Shown in pieces: positions 46,532 through 59,099 of a DNA stretch of 64,000 nucleotides. Origin of the DNA: Tamarix chinensis (lineage: Eukaryota; Streptophyta; Magnoliopsida; Caryophyllales; Tamaricaceae); contig CM060175.1 of the NCBI GenBank assembly GCA_030549775.1, positions 39,545,915 to 39,609,914 of the forward strand, in the 5' to 3' direction. How positions within the stretch are numbered: the stretch's first letter is position 1; each line of letters opens with the position of its first letter. The notes below the pieces were generated by a model. The model ran no database searches. It was not told the DNA's origin and saw only the letters and a program-made list of their open reading frames with translations. The translations under genes were made by a program, and so were the position numbers.

Positions 46532-48395
46532 CTATCATTTATTATTCATTTTGTAGCTATAGAATTTGATTTTGTAGTTAAATTTACCTTATAGTATTGG
46601 TTGCTATTAGTTCTCCTTTTTTTCCACCTTATAACTTTCTAGCAATATTGCACAAGTCTATTACCTATAGGATTGACACTCTACTTATCACTATATTACT
46701 TGAGACGGCTATATATACTTATGCATTATGTTGCGACCATTTTTCTATCTTTTATCACTTTGTTTAACTTGCCATGCACCAAGTTTGCTAAGGTGATTCA
46801 TATAGTTGTAGTTGTAAAATCTTTATTTTAGTTGTCCTTTAATTTGTATTTAATTTTTTTTACCCTAAAGTATGTGTACAACATTAAAGTATCTAACAAG
46901 ATGAATTCTCCCAAAAAACAATTCCTACAAGCTAGACAACAATACCATTTTTGAGTTTTCTATCTTTTAAGTGTAAGCATGTTTTTAGTTATTTTCCATT
47001 ATACAAGATTTTGGTAGTTATAAGCATGATATTCTTAAGTGTGAATTATACCATGTGTTCATGTGATTCTATGTGTATGCCATGTCTTTTTATTTTTACT
47101 TTTTATAACATAGAAGTATGCTAAGAATAATATGGAATAATTAAATGGTTGCATGAACAATATCTTGGTTGAGAAATTTTTATTGGTTGGTTGTGAGAGC
47201 AATTGACTGGCTTAATGAACCCATCAACTAGTTTCCATGAGCAGTCTACTGGTTTGCCAAACACATCAATTGGTGGTCCTGTGACTAAAGTGGTCTGGTC
47301 TCTACTTAGACCCATCGACCATTTTGGTCAAACCAACCAACTAGTTTCATATGAACACTCAATCTATGGAACCAACTAGACATCTAGTTTGGTGGTTTTA
47401 TTTTCTTCTCAGATCTGGTACGACCAAATCTATCAACTAGTCTTAGGGGCTGATTAGATGGTCCATTGGTTTTTGCCATGTTCCTTGATACTTAATGTTC
47501 TTTCGTTAGGCCTTCTATATTATTGTTCCTAAATAATTAATTCATTTTAATCATGATTTCAACCATTCTTGATCTAAAAATAATATGTTCAAAATGACAA
47601 TATTATTCTTTCTTGAGTGGTAAGTTTAGTGTCACCTCTAAACACCTAATTGGTATATTATATACTTTATGATGTGCTTGGTGCTACTTGGAAACACCTA
47701 ATTGTTGGCTTCTATACCTTGTTATGTGTTTGATGTAATCGCTTGAAAACACCCAATTGGTGGTTAATGGAATTAAACTATGATTTGTGATATCACTTGG
47801 TAATTAATAATAATGGATTGAGAGTTCATTCAATCATTTTTCTTCGACTCTCAATTTAGCTAGCAGAGAGTTAGTGGGTAGGTCACCCTGTGTATTTATT
47901 TTTTCACTCAGTGCATATTTCATTCTCTACTGGGTTGTTTTCAGTAGAGGGTATGTCAGTAGATTCTATTTCAATGCGTAGAGAATGATTTATAGAGCTA
48001 TCATTTTTTGCTAAAGTAAGTTGAGAATGATGTCATCAATTAGTAGCTAGCTAATTATTAGGGTTGAGAGTTAAATTTCTATTTAGTTATGTGTTAAGCT
48101 AACTAGTTATATGTATTTTGCTCACTATGTAGGGATGCTTTTGATTCCTTTCAATTAATTAAACTCTTGGCTTTAATTTCTTTATATGGATTGTGTAAAC
48201 TCTATCTTCTATCTATATTACTAGCCTCATCATTATTATCGTAGAATTGTTGTATTTTTAGTAGAGTACACATTCTTCCATTAATATTCTATTGTACTTA
48301 GCATTAGGTAAAAGTTAGATGATGATCACACCTCTCTCATGGTTGTTATGGTGATAAAATTCCTTGGTTTTGATTTTATAAATGCTTCCACATTG
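46532..48395. other. Unassigned AT-rich repeat, possible Gypsy LTR/leader
   Basis: No coding domains. The part 47140-47480 is rich in CAACTAGTTT, CCATCGACC and CAATTGGTGG phrases like those at 4340-5220 and 35700-35850. It lies directly upstream of a plus-strand gag fragment, so it may be the LTR and leader of that Gypsy, but no LTR pair or primer site was found. Confidence 0.35.
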
Positions 48396-48600
48396 TCCTT
48401 AAAAAAATTTATAGTTCAAAATTTAAGGGTATTACAAAGCTAAAACCTATTATGCTCCGCATGCTACAAACTATAGGGCTTTTTGGTGTACAAGGCACTG
48501 AAGACCCACACATGCACTTAAAAGCCTTCATGGACGTAAGTGAAACATTTAAATAATCTAGAGTGACATAACAAGCACTTCACCTCAAAATAGGGTAGAG
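48396..48600 (+). pseudogene. Ty3/Gypsy gag fragment
   Basis: One frame reads LKPIMLRMLQTIGLFGVQGT then EDPHMHLKAFMDVSETFK (about 48441-48553). This matches the conserved Gag pattern of Tat/Athila-type Gypsy elements, where PxHLxxFLxxCDTxK follows a hydrophobic MLQ...G.F.G stretch. It stops at TAA and dissolves at about 48600 where LINE sequence begins. Confidence 0.6.
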
Positions 48601-48699
48601 ATAGAGAGTGGTTATACTCCTATCCTACAAGATCCATCACCTCAAGGTATTACCTTGTCCATAAGTCCTCATAAGAATTTTCCATCCTAACACAGATGC

Positions 48700-49800
48700 C
48701 TACCTTAGGCATAATATAACTTCCTTCCTATAGTAAGATAATGAAACCCTAAATGATGCATGGGAGAGGTAGAAAGGTCTTATTAAAAACTACACAAACC
48801 ATGATCTACCCAATTGGATACAAATGTCATATGTAAAGGCTAGATTTATGTGCTTCAAATTTTTACATCTAGGATGTCCCCTAATTTATGGATCAATCCA
48901 AATAAGGTTTAGCCTTCTAATGAGATATTTAGTAACTAACACAAACAAATATGTTGATAGCAGGTCTCCTTGTCTCAAACCTCTCTTACGTTTAAATGGC
49001 TTAGTGAGTTCACCATTTAAAAGAAAATAATATGAGATATTTGTTACACATAAGAGGATGAGCTTGAGCTTAGAAAACTACAATTGGAAACAAATTTTAT
49101 GAAGAACTTGTAGATTAAAATACTAATTAATAGAGTTATAATTTTCTTAATGTCCAACTTTAACATACACTTAAGGGAAACAAGTTTTAAGAGTACTTCC
49201 TATCTAGTTCATCCACCAAGAAAATTTTATCCCCAATTTTTCTTTTTCTAACAAAACATGACTAAGAAAAGTCTATCAGGTAAGGTATATTTCTTTACAA
49301 CCTTCTTGTGAGGATATATGAGAAGAATGTCCAAGGGACTCCACAATAAGTTATAAGTATGTATTTAGTTACTTTTGTGGCATTGTGCTTATTAGGGAAG
49401 AGATTTTTTATTCAACCTATAAGGGAGGAAGCCAATGATATAGATGTTAATTATAACAAAAGTCACTTCTCTTCCAACAATAAACCAAGCTTTCTTGAGA
49501 GAAAAAAAAAAGGGCTGAATAACCATCCACTCCATAACCTTTATTATCACAAATGGAGAAGACATCACCCTTAACTTCTTGTTGAGAAATAGAAGAGAAA
49601 ATCGATGTTTATGATACATTTTCATAATAATACCTTGCCTCAACACATTACTATTAGTAAGGCTAGAAGTAGTGTCAGCATTACCAAGCATTTCTTCACA
49701 AAATAAATGAAAAACTATTAATTTCCTCTTATGTTGTCACTATCCTTCCATTATCTAAACCAAATTAGAAACTAAATTCCTATTTTGGTGACCTTTAACA
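48700..49800 (-). pseudogene. LINE reverse transcriptase remnant
   Basis: DNKGYGVDGYSALFF-like (about 49530) and KKAWFIVGREVTFVIINIYI then GFLPYRLNKKSL (about 49490-49395) match the RT start. LNGELTKPFKRKRGLRQGDL (about 49025-48965), LSTYLFVLVTKYLIRRLN and GHPRCKNLKHINLAFTYDI (about 48880-48820) match the RGxRQGDPLSPYLF and LxFADD motifs; FADD reads FTYD, so the catalytic pair is damaged. Confidence 0.8.
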
Positions 49801-49829
49801 TATGAAAAAGAATAATGTATGGTTTAAAT

Positions 49830-50960
49830 CTCCCATATTCAACCAAAGTGTCTTTGGTTTTTACTTCAAGAATAACTCTTCACAGTGAGCCAATTTGTAA
49901 TACTTAGACTCATAGTCAATAGGATGTGTTCCTAAGGATATATTAATCACATATTCAAGAAAATATTGTTGGCATTAAAGCATATATTTCCCATAATCCC
50001 AACCTAGATGCCAATAGATCCATATTTACCATTACTAAGGTCTTTGAAAATTAATTTAAGGTGTTGGAACTTCTCATAATAGCTAGTAGTGGGTTACTAG
50101 TAGTCTAATTCATCCATAACTAATGCACTAGTCTCAAAAGGCTATCTTCTTCACTCCAAAAAATATTTAATTGAAAAGGATTCCTTACCAATTTTTCTTC
50201 TCCAAAATAAGTTGCCATTGGATTGTGGTCAAAGAAGGAATGAGGTAAAGTTTCAAAAAAGGAAGAACCATCCCAATTTCACTAGGGCATAATCCAAATC
50301 TCATACCATAACTTCTGTTATTACTCTTTTATTATTACATGTTAAAAAATCCATACCTCCAAATCAACAAGCCCCAAGTTTTTCATAACCCCTATTATAG
50401 TGAGGGAGAATCATCTATTTTTTCAGTAGCATAATATTTAAGTCTTCCATCAAAATCAAAGGAGTAATTAGAGTACTGAGGTAACCTAGGAGCCAACTCC
50501 ATAGGACCTTCCTGGCCTCTCCAGTATTAAAAGCATAAATGAACTCAATAGTAAATTACTTTCTCTCTTTCAATTCAATCACTTCATATAGAATGCCTTG
50601 ATCACATGATTGAAGGTGAGTGAGTTTCTAATGCATAGGATCCCATAATCTAGATGCTAGAGTTATTATGGTGAGTGTAATTATTAAGAAAAATCTAAAT
50701 ATTTGTTATGTTTTTACTAATCTTCTCAAACATACCTTGTGTCATCCAAGTTTTAATAGGACCAAATAAACTAAGATACTCTTAATGATACCTTCATTTA
50801 TTTAGAATGGTCATTTATTCCCCTAACAATCTAAGAAACTAGCATAAGTCGCCAAGATTAAGAGAGAAATGATCCCCTACTAGCACTTGATCTTCAGCTA
50901 CCAATTCTTTATGTTGCAGCACCTAAAAGGCATTAGCTTTGTTGAGTGCATCATTCACCA
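49830..50960 (-). pseudogene. LINE endonuclease remnant
   Basis: Frames on minus resemble exonuclease-endonuclease-phosphatase domains of plant LINEs: VIYYEFIYAFNTGEARKVLW (about 50555-50500) corresponds to the VYA/FIYG...R..LW motif, followed by a LITPLILMEDLN stretch where GDFN normally stands, and ITEVMVXDLDYALVKLGWF near 50330-50270 at the LDRALVN position. The catalytic Asp/Asn of GDFN appear lost. Confidence 0.6.
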
Positions 50961-50999
50961 TCTGATTTGTAGGACTTAAGACATACATTTTGGTAGGAA

Positions 51000-52200
51000 C
51001 AAAGTTACATTTGTTATGACTCAGGCTTGATTATTTTCTTGAGTTCTATCTTAATTGGGAATAACAAGCTTAGGAATGGTAGATGTAGATTTAGGGATAG
51101 AGTTATACCTTATTTCCTTAACCACCTTCCAGTCCTATTTTTTATTGTTAGAAACCAAAGGAACTCTCCTATTCTTAGGACAGCTAGATCTAGGATCAGT
51201 TGAAATTGCACAAACATGACAGTATATGGGTCTCCATGTAAATTACATTGTTTGATTAAATATAGGGCCATCAGGGTCTTTGATAGCTATACTTTCACAC
51301 AAAGGCCTTTGAGTATCAACCTACATAAGAACCTTAAGGAAAGAAATATGGTCCTTCCTTATGGTGATAGCATATAACGGTACCAACTAAGCTAGCTTCC
51401 ATACTTAAATAGTTAGGGGACCAAAATTCCAAAGTTATGTGACGAAATTTAGTTAAGAGAGGGAAAAGTAAATATCTATTGTGTGAATTTCATATTCTCT
51501 ACCAAAATTTGAGAATAACAGGTTTTGTAGCAATTCTAATGTTGATTGAGAATAAAATGGTAGTCCTCCTTTGAGGTAAATTTGAACATAAAGAAATGGG
51601 CTTCATGCCATAGTACTTTGGGTAATTCAATAAGATTCCAATTAGTATTGATGTACCCCTAAATCTAATTAAAGGTGGGGTTATCATCGTAAACATAACC
51701 CACCAATGCATGTTTCTACTCATCTAGTTCATAATCTATCTTACCCTTTTCAAGAATGATCATCACCTTATCATCCTTAATATAAAGGGGAATATAGAGA
51801 AGGGACAAAATTTGGGCATAACTCCTATTTGAAGCCAAAATATCCCTGCATGAAGTATTATGATCTTCTTTATTCAGATAAAAGGGATGATCAAGGAGAT
51901 TGAGGGTTTGTGCATTCAAATCATCAATCTTAACTTTAGGATCATTATCAATAGGTTCATCTGTCCTATTCATCTCAATTTTAGGACCAATACCAATAGG
52001 TCCCTTTACACCATTCATATCCACATCAAGTATATGTTATAGTTCATGCAAATCCTATAAGATATCTTTGCACACCCCTTATTCTTCACAAATCACAACG
52101 CCTATAGCTCTATCCTTCTCCAAATCAACAATAAGTATGAACGATGGTGAGTATGAAGGAGGTTTCATAGATTAAGCCATATATTCCTTTAAATTTTTAG
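51000..52200 (-). pseudogene. LINE ORF1 remnant
   Basis: After a possible start (MKPPSYSPSFI, about 52169), YAQILSLLYIPLYIKDDKVM (about 51810-51750) and EKGKIDYELDE match the DUF4283 start of plant LINE ORF1. TTILFSINIRIATKPVIL follows, then a segment like LVGTVICYHHKEGPYFF, and RPLCESIAIKDPDGPI (about 51300) and YCHVCAISTDPRSSCPKN (about 51215-51165), the Cys-containing zinc-knuckle position. Stops interrupt it. Confidence 0.7.
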
Positions 52201-52249
52201 TTCCAATCAAGTTCTTCCATCTCATCATGATAACAACATGAAGTAGTGC

Positions 52250-53111
52250 ATATAGGTGTGCCCCCAAACATAAACTCCAATTGATATGCTATCTATACAA
52301 TAGTCCAATAATGCATAGCACGTTCATATTTTAATTAAATAAAAAAATTAATCCTTTGTTTGTAAGATATTATTTCCATCACATGCTACTCCCTTCAAGG
52401 ATTCTTAGAGCCTCTCTAATTTTCTCTAAGGTTATGGCAATCCTTCCTTTTAATTTTAGTTATCCTCTAACATGATTCTTATAAGATTTTATTTTTTTTT
52501 AATGGGTTTTTTCAAGGTGTTTGAGTATTTTAAAGGTGGTGTGAGGCTTTTTCCTCATTTTATCCTTTTTTAACATGTATTATAAGATAAAATATAGTTT
52601 TATTACAATAAAACACAAATCTTGTGATTATTACATGTGTCTTAATGAATTTTGGTGATGTTTGATGATTATGGCATCTTTATTATTTGTAATTTATAAT
52701 ATGATTCAAGTTATCATTTTAGTGCTTGTAAATAGTCATATATATTTTTAATCATTTTATCTAAGTTTGAGAATTTTTATATGATTATTTTTGAAGGATT
52801 TGATACATAGATGTTTAAGAAATGTGTGAAATTGGGTGTTTTAAGACTTATAGATTAGGGGTAACTTTCCAAGTGATCTTATATAAATTAGATGGATATA
52901 TTTATTCAATTAATATGCCATATAATATATATGTGTGTGTGTGTGTATTTTATCAAAAACATTATGGTTTGGGAATCCAACTTGTATAAAAAGTTATGAT
53001 CATTCTTTTATAAGTGCACAAAGCTGTCAAACATTTATTTTGGGTATTTAGGCTTGAGTTTAGCCTCATTTTTTAAGATTGAGTTTGATATTTGGGGAAA
53101 ATAATGGTTTC
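52250..53111. other. Gene-free AT-rich stretch
   Basis: Nothing recognisable except a short (GT)n run near 52929-52945. Confidence 0.5.
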
Positions 53112-53251
53112 ATTATGGTCAATGGAATTTTTGGGATACATTTGGTATATAATGTAATGTCATTTGGGTTAGTATAATATAAGTTGTCATTGTCTAAAGT
53201 TTGAGAAAATGTAGCAAATAATATGCATGTTTTAAAGTTTATCATGAACAA
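53112..53251 (+). repeat. Left copy of a 140-bp direct duplication
   Basis: It starts ATTATGGTCAATGGAATTTT and ends ATGAACAA. It matches 54684-54824 with only scattered substitutions and single-base indels. Confidence 0.9.
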
Positions 53252-54683
53252 AAACTTGACACGTTCCTACCTGCAAGTGCACGGGGTCAGAGTAATAGTC
53301 AAGGTCAATCCCACAAAGATTGGTGAATGACCACTAGGACAATGATAGAAATTAACTATGTCTAGACTACGAGATGATATGAAATAATAAATTGTAAGCT
53401 AAAATAACTAAATAAGATAATAAAAAAAAGGAAAATAGCACTCAAGTGACTCAAATAAATAGAAGAGCTAAGGTTTCGGTTCATCACCCCCAATCCTCAC
53501 ATGTAATCGAAGATTACATCACAAAATAATTCAACAATAATAATCAATCATGTCAACAAGGATAGAAAGTGTTTTGCTTTCTCAAGCCACAACCACCTTA
53601 TTACATATCTATGGCCCTAACTATATCTAGCTTAGAGTCTAATAGAATGTAATGCATTAAAGTTTATAAAGTTTCCTCCTTTATTGTTGTAGAGGTCAAA
53701 TACATGATCTCTCGACCTACAATTTAATCTCCCATTGTGCTATTGGGTATAATACTGGATTATCTCTCGATCTCACCGGTATTTCCCACACCGAAAATCA
53801 GAACTCGGCCATGGTTCAAAAATCTGCCAATCAATCAATAACACAACACATACATTATAAATTGAATAAAAAAGGATGCAATAATTCAACACATTAGGAT
53901 CGAGGAAAATTCCCCTTCACCTTAGCACAAGATCTAGCCCATCAAATTCATAGCAAGAATATTAAAAACGATAAGAGATTCCATAGATAGAGAAAAGATC
54001 ATTAGATAATACCCTTGATGTTCACAAATTCTTGCAAAAATTTAACTTCTTGAACCTCCGTCTCTTATTTACAAGAGAGATCTTGATGAATTGGAGAAGA
54101 GGATAGAGAAGAGAGAAAATAGAGGGAGTGGAGGTTGTCTCAAGATATTAGAATGAGATTTTTTATATTACCACCTCGTGGATCGCTAGGGTATTGGTAA
54201 AGATGGGCTTCCCATGTCAGCTTTGACAATGATGCGTATTTTGACCATAACATTTTCATCATAACTCAATTAAACTGATTTTGGATTCTTTGGAAAGATA
54301 TTAAAAAGATATAAAACTTTGATGTTGAAATCTTCTCCAAATTCAGACCTTTTCCTGGTATAAATTTGACTTCTTTCAGGCCCATATACTTTAAATATGC
54401 ATTATTGCTTTCATTTTATTTCAGAATTTACATTTTAGCTCTAAATCTCTTTCCACTTTAACTTTTGCTCGTCTTTTTGCTCGTCTTTGCTCCTTTTTTC
54501 TCCTTTACTCTCCCTTTAAGCTTATTCTTTTTTCATCTTTCATGATTTTTTTGTTGCTTGAGGCCCTACAAATTTTCACAACAAAAAGGCAGTAACAAGA
54601 ACAAAAAGGGAGAATTCCGACTGAAATTAAAGGTAAAAACTCTTATAAACCTTAGGAATAAGATGTAAAAGTCACACTTATCA
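53252..54683 (+). mobile_element. 1.4-kb insert between the duplicated segments, LTR-like
   Basis: The stretch from TGACACGTTCC (53258) to ...CACTTATCA (54683) has TG/CA ends. It contains CTGCAAGTGCACGGGGTCAG and GGTCAATCCCACAAAGATTG, phrases I associate with certain plant LTR sequences. No coding domain and no ordinary 5-bp duplication at its edges; the flanking repeat is instead 140 bp. Confidence 0.45.
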
Positions 54684-54824
54684 ATTATGGTCAATGGAAT
54701 TTTTGGGACACATTTGGTACATAATGTATTGTCATTTGGGTTAGTATAATATAAGTTTTCATTGTCTAAAGTTTGAGAAAATCTAGCAAACAATATGCAT
54801 GTTTTTAAAGTTTAACATGAACAA
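54684..54824 (+). repeat. Right copy of the 140-bp direct duplication
   Basis: Same sequence as 53112-53251 with a few differences. Downstream sequences of the two copies are unrelated. Confidence 0.9.
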
Positions 54825-55480
54825 TCAGAGTGTTCTTCATTAATGACCCACTAATCACCATAAATAGTTTTTGTGATGCATTAACTATTTTTAATTTAAT
54901 TAATAAAAAATTAATCATAGTTATTGGTGTTAAGTGAGACTTAAGCATGATTAGGCATTAAAGGACCAACATGCCCTTAACATGGTAAAATATGGAATAT
55001 GTGAATAGTAGAAGTCAATAATTGATTATTGACCTTGAACTTAACCGCTGAATATAAATTTGAATTTTCTCATTGAATTTGATCTATACTTTGAATTTTT
55101 ATCCTTTTTCTCAATCAATAGTAAATTTATCCAAAACTATAAAATAACCTTACTTTGGGATATCAAACTTTGATAAACCTAACGTTTTGGCCTATTTAAC
55201 ACCAAAATGGTCCTTTTAGGTTATAAAGTAAATCTTGAGGGATGATCTAATCCAATCAATTTAAGTTAAGTTTAGTGTAACCTATAAACACTTAGATGTC
55301 AATTTAGGGTAATTTAGAAACACTTAAGTGAACATTTAGAGTCATCTATAAGTGCCTATTGTGTGATTTATAAACCGCTAAGCTTTAGTGTAAACCAAAA
55401 GTAATTTTGTGAAGCTTTAGGGTAAATTTTAAACTCTTGTTCAGATATATATTCGATTCTTAGTGTTAGCATATAAAATA
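54825..55480. other. Gene-free stretch
   Basis: AT-rich; no frame or element end recognised. The part 55260-55450 repeats phrases like TTTAGTGTAACCTATAAACACTTA loosely. Confidence 0.4.
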
Positions 55481-55735
55481 CTCATGATATTTGATATCAT
55501 CTTTATACAACAATACACATAGAAGTATATAGACTTTTATATCATCTTCATGCAATGTTATACGCGTAAGTCAACAAACTTCTATATTTCTTTTTGTGTG
55601 GCATTAAGCACATGAGTTTTTGTACTTTTATATCGTATTCTTGTGATGATAGACGCATAAGTCTACAAACTTTTATATGATTCTATAGGCTTTTATATCA
55701 TCTTTGTGTGATGTTAGACATATGAGTCTACAAAT
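55480..55735. repeat. Tandem repeat with TTTTATATCATCTT core
   Basis: Four to five diverged units of about 45-75 bp, each with CTTTTATATCATCTTYRTG followed by ATRCGYATAAGTCWACAAA. Confidence 0.75.
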
Positions 55736-55739
55736 AGCC

Positions 55740-56110
55740 AAATAAGATAACTTTGGACATGCTTACTGGGTTTTGGTCTCCTAGAAACCATATAGTTATA
55801 GCCTTAGGAATGACCTTTAGGTTTTGGTCTCCTATATATTGTATATGTTAGCTTTGGACATGGCCTTGAAGTTTTTTTCTTGTAGCTATAACCTAGGACA
55901 CAACCTTTGTGTTTCAATCCCCTGGTTGTCAAATGCATTAGCTTTGGACATGGCCTATAGGTTTTTGTATTCTAGCTACCATAAATGCAATAAGTTGCGC
56001 TATTCCTTAGTTGAGATGGGTAGGGTTAAGCATGCATCTTATATAAGATGGTTAGGGTTGAGCATTCCTATAAAAGTTAGCTTTGTGTTGTGATAGAGCT
56101 GAGCATTCCC
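55740..56110. repeat. Tandem repeat with AGCTTTGGACATGGCCT core
   Basis: Five diverged units of about 55-60 bp containing TTTGGACATGGCCTNNAGGT and TTTTGGTCTCCTA, followed by GAGCTGAGCATTCCCC repeats (56030-56150). Such arrays are common in LTRs. Confidence 0.75.
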
Positions 56111-56830
56111 CAAAGAGCCTACTGAGAGCTAAACATTCCCCTAAGATCCTATTTGAAGAAAAAAAATGGTAGCTTTGTTTAGAAAATTTTATTTTCCTTT
56201 ATAAAATCCTTTTCTAAGAATGTGTTAAAAACATTATTTTTAGGATATATGGTACCATATGATTGCATGATTTAGGGTTATGCGCTCACGTGCTCATAGG
56301 AGATAGGTTTTATTAGGTAAATGAAAATCAAAAGGGAACCTCCAAATTTTTTATAGAAAAAAAAAAGATAAAATCATGAATAAAAAATCATAAGTGGAAG
56401 CCCTTAAAAATAAAGAAGGGTTTATGGAGGTCCAAACCTAAGATTGAATATGAAGTTTAAGTATGAAGTTGAAACCCTATTCTTTATGTTTATTTATTAT
56501 ATCTCATTTGTAATTTATGGTTCATTCTCAATATAAGTTAAGTTATTTTGTGGGGAGGAGCATAAGGTTCCCATCCTTGTATGTACTTCAATATTCTAGT
56601 TTTGTGATACGCCATATATTTGTAGGTATCTCATTTTTAGTGTATTAAATGTTGTATGACGTTTTTTTTATGATAAATGACGTCTACTTAGTTGAGTGAA
56701 GCTTGAGAGGGATAATCTCAAAATAAAAGGCTAAAATATTGTCTAACTTAGCATAGAGAGGTGTGTTAGGGTTATGTCGTAACACTAGTAAACTCACTAT
56801 GTAACATTGATAGGGTACATATACCAAGAT
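56110..56830. other. Gene-free stretch, possibly LTR of Copia-3
   Basis: No coding signal. Its minus strand lies downstream of the Copia-3 RNase H, where a 3' LTR is expected; edges could not be set. Confidence 0.35.
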
Positions 56831-58052
56831 GATACTATATGAGAGTATTCTTCACCCTCAGTGAATCCTGGTGAGTAGATAAGTGTTGGTATCCTAAAAA
56901 ATCTTGCATGTTATAGTATGACATTTTAATACTTGTAGGCTGAATTAAGATTCCATTCCCACAAAATACTACAAATATGAATAAAAAGAATACAATTCTC
57001 CACCTTAATGAGAATTTGAAGATGCTAGCACATAACACACAACATCACCATAAAACAAATTCTCTCTAAAGGGCCTCATGGCATATAAACACCAACCAAG
57101 TATAAGGAATACTCAAACTTTCTTATATTCAATTTCTTTTTAACTATATCCTCTAGATTCTCGATAGCATCCACCTTTTCCAACACAACCTTACCTGCAA
57201 CAATGATATCTGGCATGAATTTGTACCTAATATTATTGTGCTTTATCAAATAATGGGAAGAAGTTTGATTATTTTCCAATTAGATAGCAATATAACTATT
57301 GCTCCAAACAATGAGACCACTATGATCAAACCCAAGCTCACAAACTAACCCCGAGCTATGTAACATCCTGAAAAGCTTTGGTCCAAGCTATGTACTCATC
57401 CTTGGTGGTAGACAATGCAATCACCTCTTGTAAGGACACCCTCTAAATAATTGTAGAATCACTAAGACAAAACTCATAACCATTATTAGACTTTTTATTT
57501 TCAATCTCTCCACCATAATCAGAGTCAGCAAACCCGACTAATGCATTTGTCAACCTCCTATATTCCAAAAACGTTGATGGTGTTTCAAGTACACTAGAAT
57601 CCACTTCACAAATTGGTAATGAGTATTCATAGGATTCACTATATACCTACCCACAAAACACAACTTAAGAAATAGGTCACTTTATACAAACCATAGAGTA
57701 CATTACACATTCTACACCATTAGAATAGGGAATTGTGGTAATAAAATCCTTCTCATAGTTAAAGTTTGGATAATCTAAAGTAAAAAAAATAATAAAGTAA
57801 ATAGCCAAAGGAGTTCCAAATAGCTTATCATCTATCACATGAAATCTCTTTAAAGCCTTGTTCACATACAACTCCTATGACAAGTAAGGAGGCTTTTGTA
57901 TGTAGTCCCAAATGATCTTTATGCAAAGTATCCTCTTTGGGAATCCAAAATCCTTCATCTTAAACCTAGCATTCAACATTTTTTTCACCTTGATTACTTT
58001 AGACAACTCTTTTAATGCCACAAGCATGTCATTGATATATAGTAAAAGATAT
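56830..58052 (-). pseudogene. Copia-3: RT end, RNase H and 3' LTR start
   Basis: Reading down from 58052: YLLLYINDMLVALKELSKVI (catalytic YVDD reads YIND, first Asp lost), MLNARFKMKDFGFPKRIL, MYVNKALKRFHVIDDKLFGT (about 57871), SNGVECVMYSMVC (about 57720), RNase H in broken frames, then DIIVAGKVVLEKVDAIENLE (about 57210-57150) and the RKFEYSLYLVGV tail at about 57100. The N-terminal RT, integrase and gag are missing: Gypsy-3 begins exactly at 58053. A segment at 56900-56960 resembles 36085-36130. Confidence 0.8.
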
Positions 58053-59075
58053 TGATGTGTTTGGAAGGGTGTAATTCTCAACTATGTGGGATTAATGCTC
58101 AAATTGGGTTTAGATATTAGGCTAAAGGCTTGTTGATGATGAATTATGAAGTTAAAGATTTGAATGTGAAGTAATAAGGATGGGGATAGTTTGAATATGG
58201 TAGAGGAATGATGATGATGAATCGGTGATGGTGATTTAATGATGATGATGGTTAAAATATTTTTTACTAATTAGAATATGCATTCAATGATGGTATGATG
58301 ATAAAGTTAAGCTTTGGGGTCTAGGTGAAGTTTAGAGTCATTTTTTAGGTTTAGGGTTAGGGATTGGTTCGAAAAGAATGAATAAGGTTGTGTTTGGTTG
58401 GTATGGAAGGGTTAGGGTTTCGAATGGAGGGTTTAGGGTTTCAATTTTATATACCGATTTATGGATTAGTTTTACTTTGAATTTTAATAGGATTTTTATG
58501 GTAATTATGGCAGGAAAAATATGGATTAAAAAGAGTATAAAATATATGGATTAATCTCTAATTCACACAGACGAAGAGATTAAAACTTTCGAGCTCAACC
58601 CTCACATAGATTTGATTTGCTTCAATCGAACTCACATAGAATTCGCTTGTATTCATCTTCAATGTTGATATTCAACTTTCATTCAATTAGCCATATTCAT
58701 TCTCGATATTCATAGCAACATTTAACCTTTCTACCCCTAGCTAAAAACATAATTCAAAAGATTCCAAGCTAAAAGATATTATGCTACCTTTATGCTAACT
58801 TTATTATCCAACTTTACTAATTAATTAATAAATTACCTAAATTAATAATGATGCTCAAAAATTCTGCCAATAAACTCCCCATGCACATATTCACGCCCTC
58901 CTTATATGCCATACATGCCATGCTCATGCACATAGGCACTTAGTTGCTTGTTTGTTATGTTTTGAGCAATATAACTATCTTTTGGTCTTCAAATTTGCAG
59001 GAGATACTTTCCAAAGGAATAATAATTGGTTCCATAATTATAAAAGCCAATTTTTGAGTGTTTACTCCTGTGTAA
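58053..59075 (-). repeat. 3' LTR of Gypsy-3 (edges approximate)
   Basis: On the minus strand it follows the purine tract and ends ...CCAAACACATCA at 58053, at the break in Copia-3. Its interior contains ATCGGTGATGGTGATT and GGGTTAGGGTTT-like phrases. No partner LTR is in the window. Confidence 0.55.
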
Positions 59076-59095
59076 TTCTCCCCATGTTGATTTGA
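59076..59095 (-). other. Polypurine tract of Gypsy-3
   Basis: The minus strand reads CAACATGGGGAGAATTACA between the end of the integrase C-terminal domain and the LTR. Confidence 0.55.
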
Positions 59096-59099
59096 ATTT

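Larger units (their letters stand above)
48600..52250 (-). mobile_element. L1-type LINE remnant
   Basis: ORF1 (zinc-knuckle nucleic-acid-binding protein), apurinic endonuclease and reverse transcriptase remnants lie in the order expected for plant L1 elements on the minus strand, about 3.6 kb in all. All frames are broken. The 3' end near 48600 has no clear poly-A tail and no target-site duplication was found. Confidence 0.75.
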
